Translations under genes and position numbers: made by a program
NCBI GenBank assembly: GCA_903873295.1
Contig: CAIQNV010000146.1
Coordinates: 1-45,448 of the forward strand
Reading direction: 5' to 3'
Source: an uncultured Elusimicrobia bacterium
GTDB lineage: Bacteria > Elusimicrobiota > Elusimicrobia > Elusimicrobiales > UBA9959
Length of the DNA: 45,448 nt
Notes under the pieces: model-generated
What the model saw: the letters and a program-made list of their open reading frames with translations, nothing else
What the model was told of the DNA's origin: nothing
Database searches by the model: none
Shown here: positions 36,102-43,819 of the stretch, in pieces
How the letters are laid out: every line of letters begins with the position of its first letter
Position numbering within the stretch: the first letter of the stretch is position 1

Positions 36102-36989
36102 TTATGCCAGGAAAGGCACCACCAGCACTTCGGCGGATCCCATCCAGGGATTGCTTTCGGCGTTGGCCATGTTCTGGCCGTAGCAGATCTTGCGGGCGGC
36201 GGCCTCGTTGGAGGGTCCCACCACCAGCAGCCTGCCGTTCAGCCCGAGCGGAACGCCGGCGTCGTTCTTGAATCCGCCGATGGCCGCCCTGGCCACGGCG
36301 TAGTTAGTGGCGTCGAGCGCTTTCTTGGAACCGAACGCCATCTGCCACAGGCCGTAGCCCACGTTGTCCCGCGACTCCACGCCGTACAGGAACGTCTTGT
36401 TCTTGAAGACATGGTCGGACATCGGGTCGGTCTGCGCGGCGAAGCTAGGCTTCTCCCGGTTCTGGAAGACCAGGGCCTTCACGGCGCGGCTGTTATCCAG
36501 CAGGAACCAGGGAACCTGGACATCCGACTGGGGCACGTCCATATTCGAGACGGTTGTCTTCCCCACTTTATGAGCCGCGTTGAAGAACGACAGCCCGTCA
36601 TAGCAGAGTTCGATGAAGCCGGCCACCAGCTGCGCGTACACCAGCTCATCGGGATGCGAAGCCGCGGAGCGGCCCATCTCGGAGAAGATCGGGTTGAAGA
36701 TGCCGATCTTGTCGTCGTTGATGTTGTCCCTGGGCACTTCCACCGTGGACTCCCAGGGTTTGTTGACGATGGTGTACTTGTTGGCCTTCAGGTTCTTGAA
36801 CTGCCTCTCGCCTATCCACTCGCGCATGTCGGGCCACGCGCCCAGCCAGGCGTAGTTCTCCTCCTCGGCGGTGGAATCCACTTCCATGGCCACCTGTTTA
36901 TAGGTGGGCGTGTAGGCCGCGAAGGCATTCGCGAACAGCACGTTGAACGCTGCAAATATCGCAGCAAGGTTTTCTTTGTTGATTATCAC
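36102..36989 (-). CDS. Major capsid protein, Mu gpT-like
   Basis: A 295-residue major head subunit of the Mu gpT family (HK97 fold). Recognised by the start MIINKENLAAIFAAFNVLFA, then AAYTPTYKQVAMEV, WLGAWPDMREWIGERQFKNL, the long helix, AHKVGKTTVSNMDVP and the C-terminal GNARLLVVGPSNEAAARKI-like segment (here LNGRLLVVGPSNEAA). It starts with GTG after GAGAGG. Slightly shorter than Mu gpT, about 305 residues. Confidence 0.93.
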   Translation of the reverse strand: MIINKENLAAIFAAFNVLFANAFAAYTPTYKQVAMEVDSTAEEENYAWLGAWPDMREWIGERQFKNLKANKYTIVNKPWESTVEVPRDNINDDKIGIFNPIFSEMGRSAASHPDELVYAQLVAGFIELCYDGLSFFNAAHKVGKTTVSNMDVPQSDVQVPWFLLDNSRAVKALVFQNREKPSFAAQTDPMSDHVFKNKTFLYGVESRDNVGYGLWQMAFGSKKALDATNYAVARAAIGGFKNDAGVPLGLNGRLLVVGPSNEAAARKICYGQNMANAESNPWMGSAEVLVVPFLA

Positions 36990-37052
36990 GATCTTTACCT
37001 CTCTTTCTCTCGTTGAGTTTACCGAATGCCTCTCCCCATGGAGAGGAGGAGC

Positions 37053-38198
37053 TTAAGCCGCGGCCAGGGTGTATTCCACCTGGAGCACCATCGCGGGCGG
37101 GTTCGCGGTGGCGCCGTTCGTCACCGTGAAGTGCAGCTTAGTACCGGCCGCCATCACCTTATTCGCCACGCTCAGCGCGCCCAGGGCGCCGGAAGCGTTC
37201 TCCGCCGGCATCCCGTTCGCCGTGTTGTAGGTCTTTGACACTATCGCGTCGGTGTCCCGGAGCAGGGCGATAACGCAGGTGTTGGCATCGTCCACCCCCG
37301 CGGCGGCGCCCTGCATGATTATGCGGGCTTCCGTTATGGTGGCCACCAGCCCGGCAGGCACTTCCAGCACGGCACGGGTGGCTATATCAACCCCGGCCGC
37401 CAGGTCTTCGATGGGCACAGACAGGATATGTTTCTTGGCCGTATCGTGCAGCATAGAGAGCAGCACCTTCGCCGCCCCTATAGCCGTTACGCCGGCTTCG
37501 CTTACGGTAACGTCCCCGGTAAGCGTCTGAGCCGCGGCCGCGCCGTCCGCTCCGCCGATGAATAACTTCCCCTGCGCCAGCGCCACCATAGCGGCGAGAA
37601 CTTTCTTCGCGCCGATGGCTATCACGCCTCCGTTCGTCACAGTAGCGTCGCCGGAAAGCGTCTGTGCCGCGGCCGCGCCGTCCGCCCCGCCGATCAGAAC
37701 TTTCCCGTCTGCCAGCGCCACTTTGCCGGCGGTAACTTTCTTGGCTCCGATAGCCGTGGCGCCGTTGTTGATGGTAACGTCGCCCGTCCAGGGCCCGGCC
37801 ACGTAATCGGCGCCCATCTGCACCCACACCTCGGTGGCCGATACCACTTCTTTGATCACACCGGCATAAACGGCGTTATTGCCCTGCGCCAGCGCCACCG
37901 TGGAATCGTCCACGATGAAACAATCCTTACCCGCGTCGGCGGCAGTCATGCCGGCCGCGTCGTACAGGTATTCGCACTGCTCCACCTCTATCTGTATATC
38001 GCCGTTCTCGCCGGCGGTGTTGTCCACCGTTTTTTCGGCGCGTCCCACTACCACCAGGCCGGCGGCGTCGGCCGCGGCCAGCGCGTAGCCGGCGGCATTG
38101 CGTGCCACTATGGCTCCGGCGAATATCTTTTCACCCGTGGCCACTCCGATTACGATCATCTTCCCTTCGCGTTTCGGTGTATCTCTTTCTTCAGTCAT
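37053..38198 (-). CDS. Head decoration/head-fibre-like protein with internal repeats
   Basis: A 381-residue protein between the protease and the capsid gene, where Mu-like phages encode a small structural cement protein. Residues 1-130 form a beta-rich decoration-like domain (GEKIFAGAIVARNAAGYAL). A repeat of about 44 residues follows at 139-182 and 183-227, plus a partial copy at 228-250, each with GDVT-type start, TAIGAKKV, and LIGGADGAAAAQTL-type end. Such repeats occur in phage head fibres. The C-terminal part is a separate beta domain ending MVLQVEYTLAAA. GGGAGGAAAG precedes the ATG. An exposed capsid fibre is a fair inference. Confidence 0.75.
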   Translation of the reverse strand: MTEERDTPKREGKMIVIGVATGEKIFAGAIVARNAAGYALAAADAAGLVVVGRAEKTVDNTAGENGDIQIEVEQCEYLYDAAGMTAADAGKDCFIVDDSTVALAQGNNAVYAGVIKEVVSATEVWVQMGADYVAGPWTGDVTINNGATAIGAKKVTAGKVALADGKVLIGGADGAAAAQTLSGDATVTNGGVIAIGAKKVLAAMVALAQGKLFIGGADGAAAAQTLTGDVTVSEAGVTAIGAAKVLLSMLHDTAKKHILSVPIEDLAAGVDIATRAVLEVPAGLVATITEARIIMQGAAAGVDDANTCVIALLRDTDAIVSKTYNTANGMPAENASGALGALSVANKVMAAGTKLHFTVTNGATANPPAMVLQVEYTLAAA

Positions 38199-38260
38199 TT
38201 GCTTTCCTCCCGGTTATTTTCAAAAATCTCCTCGGCGTATGCCTGGAGACCGTTCAGGCT

Positions 38261-38785
38261 TTAGGCCTTTTTATTGTGTTTCAGGAAATCTTCCCTGGAA
38301 ATACCCAACTGCTTGCAGGCCACCAGCTCGGCCGCGTTCAGCTCCTCGCCTTCGGCTTTGGGCGCGGGTTCCTTGCTGTTGGCACCAAGCGCTACCACCA
38401 CCGGCGCTTTAGCCGCGAACACCTTAAAGCCTTCGGGGTCGGTGCTGGCGTAGTTCTTCGCCCAGTCGCTCTGTGCGGGTGAGATCTTGCCGGCCTTCAT
38501 GGCCACCTGCACCAGCTCCTCGGCGTCGCGCGCGGCCAGTTTATCGCTCAGGCTTTTAACCTGGGTAGCCAGCTCGGGCGTCTTATCCGAGCCGCTCTTC
38601 ATGGCGATGATAGTTCCCACTATCTCCGACTCGTTCGCTTTCTCCGTAAGCCCCAGGGCGGTGAGCACGCCTTTACAGGCCACCGGTATGTTCCCGGCGG
38701 CAGTCTTCATGGCGCTGATCGCCGCTATCGCTTCCGTCTCCGTCGCCGTGGCGGCAAGCCCCAGCGCTTCCAGTATAGTCTTCAT
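38261..38785 (-). CDS. Internal scaffold protein, Mu Z-like (in-frame start within protease gene)
   Basis: An in-frame ATG at 38785 (MKTILEALGLAATATETEAI) is preceded by GGAGG 11 nt upstream, a strong Shine-Dalgarno inside a coding region. The 174-residue product would be exactly the scaffold half of the protease gene. In Mu, scaffold Z is made from an internal start of gene I, so this nested gene is expected. Confidence 0.75.
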   Translation of the reverse strand: MKTILEALGLAATATETEAIAAISAMKTAAGNIPVACKGVLTALGLTEKANESEIVGTIIAMKSGSDKTPELATQVKSLSDKLAARDAEELVQVAMKAGKISPAQSDWAKNYASTDPEGFKVFAAKAPVVVALGANSKEPAPKAEGEELNAAELVACKQLGISREDFLKHNKKA

Positions 38786-39295
38786 CGTTATAGTTTCCTC
38801 CGTAGTCTTTTGGGTTTCGGCGTTCCCGCCGGGTACTTCCTGCTTGGCTACTATAGGCTGCATACCGTCGAAAGAAGGGGCGTTAGTGAGCGCCGCGCGG
38901 CAGAACTTGAGTATCCGCCCCTTGGCGTCCGCATAGAACACCGGAGATAAGTAGCGGTATTCCCGGTTGCCTACCATATCGGCCGCCCGTTTACACCAGT
39001 TAACCTTCCCCCAGATCCCCGCTTCGCCCTTATTCACAAGTTCCGTTATCCAGCCGGCCGCCGGCGCTATAACGTCATCTTCGGTCTGGTGCTCATAGTC
39101 TATTACGGCGTCGTTCTTGGTGGTTTTATGAAACTGCATCACCATTTCGGCGCCGGGTTTATCCAGGGTAAACGTCCCTTTATCGGTTTTATTTACCCCG
39201 AACGGGAGCAGCTGCACCTCCGCCGGCGGTTTCCCGCCTTCAGTGGCCAGTTCCAGGAACAACATCCCCTTCCCGTCGTCCGCCTGTTTCGCCAT
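38261..39295 (-). CDS. Prohead protease with scaffold, Mu I-like
   Basis: A 344-residue Mu I family protease. The N-terminal catalytic part has VQLLPFGVNKTDKGTFTLD, DAVIDYEHQTED (with the probable active-site His), AAGWITELVNKGEAGIWGKV and YRYLSPVFYADAKGRIL. The C-terminal part, after about residue 170, is Ala/Glu-rich and coiled as in scaffolds. It processes the prohead. The open frame has a GTG at 39334, but GGAG before the ATG at 39295 and the predicted transcription start near 39332 favour 39295. First gene of the minus-strand late operon. Confidence 0.9.
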   Translation of the reverse strand: MAKQADDGKGMLFLELATEGGKPPAEVQLLPFGVNKTDKGTFTLDKPGAEMVMQFHKTTKNDAVIDYEHQTEDDVIAPAAGWITELVNKGEAGIWGKVNWCKRAADMVGNREYRYLSPVFYADAKGRILKFCRAALTNAPSFDGMQPIVAKQEVPGGNAETQKTTEETITMKTILEALGLAATATETEAIAAISAMKTAAGNIPVACKGVLTALGLTEKANESEIVGTIIAMKSGSDKTPELATQVKSLSDKLAARDAEELVQVAMKAGKISPAQSDWAKNYASTDPEGFKVFAAKAPVVVALGANSKEPAPKAEGEELNAAELVACKQLGISREDFLKHNKKA

Positions 39296-39338
39296 GCGTT
39301 TCTCCGTAATCGCTGCTTTTGGTGTGCTGTACACGAAC

Positions 39339-39410
39339 TTTATACCAGATGCCCCGGCGCTGACTCTACTGAACGGTTCAGTAGAGGAAACAGAAGTAAC
39401 CGAGTAAAAT
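39339..39410. promoter_or_regulatory. Divergent late promoters sharing one perfect palindrome
   Basis: A perfect palindrome CTCTACTGAAC-G-GTTCAGTAGAG spans 39364-39386 (centre 39375). On the minus side a -10 TATAAA lies at 39344-39339, on the plus side TAAAAT at 39405-39410. The near edges of the two boxes are 31 and 30 bp from the centre, so the palindrome centre is about -43 and -42 for the two start sites. Neither promoter has a good -35. This geometry is that of a class II activator site and recalls the activator-dependent late promoters of Mu, including the one before gene I. Confidence 0.7.
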
Positions 39411-39446
39411 ATTTCACGTAAAACAAAGTTTTTTCACGGAGGCGGA

Positions 39447-39881
39447 ATGCTTAATGCTGAATTTTGGCTGGAGCTGGCAAAATACTGGGGCCCTGCAATA
39501 GCTGTACTTGGCGCCTGGTACTACCATAACCGGGAGCAGAACAAGCTCTGGGGCCAGATGCTTGAGAATAATAAAGCCCAGTCGGCCGAGATGATAAAAA
39601 TAAACGCCGACCAGGCGAAAGAAGCGCTGGAAAGCAACAAAGTGCAGACCGCCGAGACCATGCGCATGATCACCGCCCAGGCAAACCAGACCCTTGAGAA
39701 CAACAACAAGATCTGGAGCAACGTATTCGACATGTACCGCCAGCAGCAGACCCAGCAGAATGAAGTGCTTAAGCAGATGCTTGAAACTTCCCAGTACCAA
39801 GGCGCGCAGCTGAGCCGCATGGAACAGAAGATAGACACCAATCAATTTTGTCCGCTGGTGAAAAAGGAGCAGAATAAATGA
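39447..39881 (+). CDS. Membrane-anchored coiled-coil phage protein (Mu gp25/DUF2730-like)
   Basis: A 144-residue protein with one N-terminal membrane helix (YWGPAIAVLGAWYYH) and a long coiled coil full of Gln, Asn and Glu (about 30-130). The layout and the position three genes before the large terminase match the DUF2730 protein of Mu, whose role is unknown. A spanin-like lysis role is another possibility. GGAGG precedes the ATG. First gene of the plus-strand late operon. Confidence 0.65.
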   Translation: MLNAEFWLELAKYWGPAIAVLGAWYYHNREQNKLWGQMLENNKAQSAEMIKINADQAKEALESNKVQTAETMRMITAQANQTLENNNKIWSNVFDMYRQQQTQQNEVLKQMLETSQYQGAQLSRMEQKIDTNQFCPLVKKEQNK

Positions 39882-40135
39882 ATCCCGAGATCGTCAAGAT
39901 GCGTAACGACCTGGCCATGCTGCGGCATAAAGCCGCCAGCCTGCGTGAGGAGGCCAGCGGCGCTATCCCGCTTATCCGCCTTTACCTGCCGCCTTACGGC
40001 AACGACGCGGTAATGAGCGCCGACACCGAACAAGCCCTTTCCCTCTGCAAGCGTCTCCATGCGCTGAAGAAAGACCTGGTCAAGACCCTGGCCGACATAA
40101 AAACGCTTGAGGAGGCGCTGGGCGATCATGAGTAA
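39878..40135 (+). CDS. Small coiled-coil phage protein (position of Mu gp26)
   Basis: An 85-residue helical protein (MRNDLAMLRHKAASLREEA, then KRLHALKKDLVKTLADIKTL). The start overlaps the upstream stop (ATGA) and its end overlaps the small terminase start, so it is part of the packaging operon. No family assigned with confidence; it occupies the place of Mu gp26. Confidence 0.7.
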   Translation: MNPEIVKMRNDLAMLRHKAASLREEASGAIPLIRLYLPPYGNDAVMSADTEQALSLCKRLHALKKDLVKTLADIKTLEEALGDHE

Positions 40136-40601
40136 AAAACATCAGCTCGCAGCCGATGCCGAGCGCCTCTACGTGAACGAGCAGATGACCCCCGAGGCCA
40201 TAGCCGGCCGCTTGGGGATATGCGAGAAGACCGTCCGCATCTGGAAGGACGAAGGGCGCTGGGCCGAGAAGCGCGAGGCCTACGTGAAAAGCCGGCAGCA
40301 GTTCCACGAAGAGCTCTACGATTTCGCCCGGCTGCTGATGAAGTCCATGAAAGAGGACATCGCCGGCAATAAGAAGCTGGACGCCGGCCGCATGCACATG
40401 CTGATGAAGATCATCCCCAATATAGCCAAGGTCAAAGACTACGAGGCCGCAGCGGCGAAGCTGGAAGGCAAGACCGCTGGTAAGGACCTGGGCAAAGAAC
40501 TATCCAAGATCATCGAGGAGCAACTGATGGGCGAGCATCCCGATGAGGCGCCAGCCGAGGCGGCCGCTCCGGCCGCGCAGCCCGGCGGTGACGCTGAATG
40601 A
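40128..40601 (+). CDS. Terminase small subunit, DUF1804-like
   Basis: A 157-residue protein with an N-terminal helix-turn-helix: AERLYVNEQMTPEAIAGRLG, then ICEKTVRIWKDEGRWAEKR, typical of phage small terminases and DUF1804 proteins. A helical centre (DFARLLMKSMKEDI) for ring formation and an acidic Ala/Pro tail follow. The ATG at 40128 overlaps the upstream stop region with GAGGAGG in range. It should recognise viral DNA and load the large terminase. Confidence 0.85.
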   Translation: MSKKHQLAADAERLYVNEQMTPEAIAGRLGICEKTVRIWKDEGRWAEKREAYVKSRQQFHEELYDFARLLMKSMKEDIAGNKKLDAGRMHMLMKIIPNIAKVKDYEAAAAKLEGKTAGKDLGKELSKIIEEQLMGEHPDEAPAEAAAPAAQPGGDAE

Positions 40602-42040
40602 AAGCTCCGGCGTACTTTCTCCCGTACCAGATAGCCTGGCTGAAAGACAAATCCAGGATCAAGATCTGGGAGAAGTCACGCCGCATAGGCGCAACCTACG
40701 TCCAGAGTTACGAGGACGTACGCGACTGTATCGAGGGCACCGTCCCCTGCGTCTGGTTCTCCTCTGCCGACGAATCCGCCGGCCGCGAATACATCCTGTA
40801 CTGCGAGAAGTGGGCCAAGATCTTCAACGCCGGCGCGCAGATGCTGGGCGAACTGGTCCTGGACGAAAAGAAAAAGATCAAAGGCCTGGTGCTGGAATTT
40901 AGTAACGGCCGCCGGATCACCGCCCTCACCTCCAATCCCAAAGCGTTCCGCTCCAAGGGCGGCAAGGTAGTCCTGGACGAATACGCGCACCATGACGACG
41001 CCGACGAAATGTGGAAGGCCGCCAAGCCTTGTATCACCTGGGGCTTCCCGCTCCGGATCCTCTCCACCCACAACGGCACCGGCAGCCGGTTCAACCGTTT
41101 CATAGAGAGCATCCGCAAAGGCCGGCTAAACTGGAGCCTGCACACCACGTCCATCTTCCAGGCCGTAGCCGACGGCCTGGCCGACAAGATCCTCGGCCGC
41201 CCGCTTACCAAGGCTGAGCGCGACGCCTGGATAGAAGCCGAGCACCAGGACTGCGACGACGAAGACACCTGGCAGCAGGAATACTGCGTCGTAGCCACAG
41301 ACAGCGCCTCCTCGTTCCTGCCCTACGATCTTATCCGCGCCTGCGAGTTCAAAGACTGCCTGGTCACGGATAAGCGCGACCTACTCACACTGCCCGGAGA
41401 TTTTTACCTGGGCTTTGACGTGGCCCGCAAAAAGCACCTGGCCGCCATCATCCTCCTGCAAAAATACGGCGGCATGCTGTGGCTGCGCTGGATGAGCGTG
41501 ATGCTGAACCAGAAGTTTAAGTTCATGAAAGAGGAGCTCTACTGGCTACTGAAGCTGCCGCAGCTGCGCCGCGGCTGCATAGACTCCACCGGCCTCGGCA
41601 TGCAGATGGCCGAAGAAGCCCAGGACGACTTCGGCAAGTTCAAGGTGGAGCCCATCACTTTCACCGAGTCCGTCAAAGAAGAACTCGCCTACGGCCTGCA
41701 TCCCTACTTCGAGGATGTAGCCATCCGCATCCCGGACCAGTTCGAACTGCGCGAGGATCTGCACTCCATCAAGAAGATCACCACCAAGGCCAACCACATA
41801 CGCTTCGACGCGGATGCCAACGGGGATAACGGGCATGCGGACCGCTTCTGGGGTTTGGGACTAGCCACCCACGCCATCTCCAAAGCCACCGGCCCCATCC
41901 ACGCCGCCTCCGGCTCAGCCAGCCCGGACTCCAAACTTTTAAAGGGCTACGGAGACGGCTTTGAAAAGACCGAAACCGGCCTGTTTTTAATGCGCCCGGA
42001 CCACAGCAAGCGCAAAAGGCCGCTTTTTAGCGGATATTGA
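40598..42040 (+). CDS. Terminase large subunit, Mu gp28-like
   Basis: A 480-residue packaging motor. The ATPase half has the Mu-type Walker A variant EKSRRIGAT (25-33) and Walker B VVLDEYAHH (124-132, with D127-E128), with the coupling motif STHNGTG further on. The RNase H-like nuclease half has D274 in LGFDVARKK, D329 in CIDSTGLG and D415 in GHADRFWGL, which together form the metal site. The start overlaps the small subunit stop (ATGA). All key residues are present, so it should be functional. Confidence 0.95.
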   Translation: MKAPAYFLPYQIAWLKDKSRIKIWEKSRRIGATYVQSYEDVRDCIEGTVPCVWFSSADESAGREYILYCEKWAKIFNAGAQMLGELVLDEKKKIKGLVLEFSNGRRITALTSNPKAFRSKGGKVVLDEYAHHDDADEMWKAAKPCITWGFPLRILSTHNGTGSRFNRFIESIRKGRLNWSLHTTSIFQAVADGLADKILGRPLTKAERDAWIEAEHQDCDDEDTWQQEYCVVATDSASSFLPYDLIRACEFKDCLVTDKRDLLTLPGDFYLGFDVARKKHLAAIILLQKYGGMLWLRWMSVMLNQKFKFMKEELYWLLKLPQLRRGCIDSTGLGMQMAEEAQDDFGKFKVEPITFTESVKEELAYGLHPYFEDVAIRIPDQFELREDLHSIKKITTKANHIRFDADANGDNGHADRFWGLGLATHAISKATGPIHAASGSASPDSKLLKGYGDGFEKTETGLFLMRPDHSKRKRPLFSGY

Positions 42041-42264
42041 ACCATGCCTAAAACGAACAAGGATGCCCCAGGAGCGTTTTAGGCGTATCCATACAGCCGA
42101 GGCGGGGTAGAAATGCGGATTCAACACTATACAAAGCGGATTCAACAGGGTACAGGGGTATGGAACTAGCCCTTTTTGGAGATATCCAAAACCGGCAATC
42201 TTTTGATTTTTAATTAACCTTTACTGGCCCCCGGTCCAAAAACCCGGTAAAAACGGAGAAACCA
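42041..42264. other. Intergenic gap with inverted and direct repeats
   Basis: No gene seen. GCCTAAAACG (42046-42055) and CGTTTTAGGC (42075-42084) form a perfect 10-bp inverted repeat with a 19-nt loop right after the terminase stop. GCGGATTCAACA is repeated at 42115-42126 and 42136-42147, 21 bp apart, on the same face of the helix. The rest is AT-rich. This may be a terminator-like element plus a regulated internal promoter for the portal gene. Confidence 0.5.
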
Positions 42265-43818
42265 ATGACCCCAAAAAAACCAAACCGCCGACCCCTGAAC
42301 CCGCGCAGCTTTCAGCGCCTGGCCTGCAAATCCATGTCCGGCAACACGCAGTCCTTCCTTCCCGGCGAAATAGCCTCCCGCGAACGCGGCCTGGGCTTCT
42401 ACCTCGCCCCCGGCATGCCGCTCCCTAACCCCGACCCCGTGCTCAAGAAGATGGGTAAAGATATCTCCGTCTACACCGACCTGCTAGTTGATGACCACGT
42501 AGGCGGTTGTGCCGACTCCCGCGCCGCCGGCGTGTTGTCACTCAACTGGGCCGTGGACAACGGCAAAGCCCCCAGCCGCGCCGCGGCGTTCTGCCAGGAC
42601 ATGCTGAAAGCCCTCGATATGCCCCGGCTCATGTCCGAGATCCTCAGCGCGCCGCTCTTCGGCTACGCCGTGCTGGAAATAATCTGGCAACTGGGCGCCG
42701 ATAACCTGGTCCGCCCCGTCTCCGTGCAGAAAAAGCCCTGTACCTGGTTCGCTTTCGACGGCTACGATAAGCTCATGTTCCGCAGCCGTGAGAACCCCAT
42801 GGGCGAGATCCTGCCGCCCAGGAAGTTCCTGCTGTCCTCCCATAAAGCCAGCTACGAGAACCCCTACGGCCAGCCTGTTCTCAGCCGCGTCTTCTGGCCG
42901 GCCACTTTTAAAAAGGCCGGCTTTAAATTCTGGGCTGTCTTCATCGAGAAATATGGCACTCCCCACGCCGTAGCCAAAACCCCGCGTGGCACCGGCGAGG
43001 CTGAAGTCGCGGACCTAATGTACATGCTGGATAATATGGTGCGCGACGCCATCGCCGTAATCCCCGACGATTCTTCCGTGGAGATAAAAGACTTCGCTGC
43101 CTCCGGCGGTTCTATAGACGCTTACGAACGCTTCCTGGCCTACTGCGAGAAGTCCATCTCAAAGGGCCTCCTGGGCCAAACCCTCACCACCGACGTAGGC
43201 GACAAAGGCAGCTACGCGGCCGCCAAAACCCACATGGAAGTTCGCCGCGACATCGTGGACGGAGATAAAAAGGTAGTGGAGCGCACCTTCCAGCAACTTA
43301 TTAACTGGACCTGCGAGCTCAACTTCCCGAACGAGCCGGCCCCCGTCTTCAGCCTGTACGCCCCCGAGGATGTGGACATGGCGCAAGCCGAACGCGACGA
43401 ACTGCTCACCAAGATCGGTGTGCGCTTTAAGCCGGCCTACATCCAGCGCGAGTACGATCTGAAGCCCGAGGACTTCGACCTGGTGGACCCCGCCGCCGCC
43501 AGCACGCCGCCCATCCCCGGCGGCCAGCCCGCCACCCAGTTCGCCGGCAAAGCCCCTACCCCAGCCGTACCGGCTGCATCCGTGGATCCTGTTATGGCCG
43601 CGGCCGACAAGCTGGATCCCGCGGCCCTACAGGCCCAGCTCGAAGGCGTGCTGGCCCCAGTGATGGACGCCATCAAGGCCGGCGGCACCTACGAGGAAAT
43701 AGAAGCCGGGCTCATAGCCGCCTACCCCGAGATGGACAGTAAACAGTTCCAGGACACCCTTGCCCGCGCCCTCTACGTGGCTGACATCTGGGGCCGTATA
43801 ACCGCGAACAAAAACTGA
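42265..43818 (+). CDS. Portal protein, Mu gp29-like (DUF935)
   Basis: A 517-residue DUF935 portal. Family segments include DVSVYTDLLVDDHVGGCADS-like text near 65-85 (here DISVYTDLLVDDHVGG), FGYAVLEIIWQL, PVLSRVFWPATFKKAGFKFW, the AVFIEKYGTPHAVAK stretch and SKGLLGQTLTTDVGDKGSYA, which is the strongest hallmark. The C-terminal 100 residues are Ala/Pro-rich with a helical end. It forms the dodecameric DNA gate of the head. CGGAGAAA precedes the ATG. Confidence 0.93.
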   Translation: MTPKKPNRRPLNPRSFQRLACKSMSGNTQSFLPGEIASRERGLGFYLAPGMPLPNPDPVLKKMGKDISVYTDLLVDDHVGGCADSRAAGVLSLNWAVDNGKAPSRAAAFCQDMLKALDMPRLMSEILSAPLFGYAVLEIIWQLGADNLVRPVSVQKKPCTWFAFDGYDKLMFRSRENPMGEILPPRKFLLSSHKASYENPYGQPVLSRVFWPATFKKAGFKFWAVFIEKYGTPHAVAKTPRGTGEAEVADLMYMLDNMVRDAIAVIPDDSSVEIKDFAASGGSIDAYERFLAYCEKSISKGLLGQTLTTDVGDKGSYAAAKTHMEVRRDIVDGDKKVVERTFQQLINWTCELNFPNEPAPVFSLYAPEDVDMAQAERDELLTKIGVRFKPAYIQREYDLKPEDFDLVDPAAASTPPIPGGQPATQFAGKAPTPAVPAASVDPVMAAADKLDPAALQAQLEGVLAPVMDAIKAGGTYEEIEAGLIAAYPEMDSKQFQDTLARALYVADIWGRITANKN

Positions 43819-43819
43819 T

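Noticed and set aside
39296-39334. GTG start at 39334 for the phage protease.
   Set aside because: It lies at the predicted transcription start and has no ribosome site; the ATG at 39295 has GGAG upstream.
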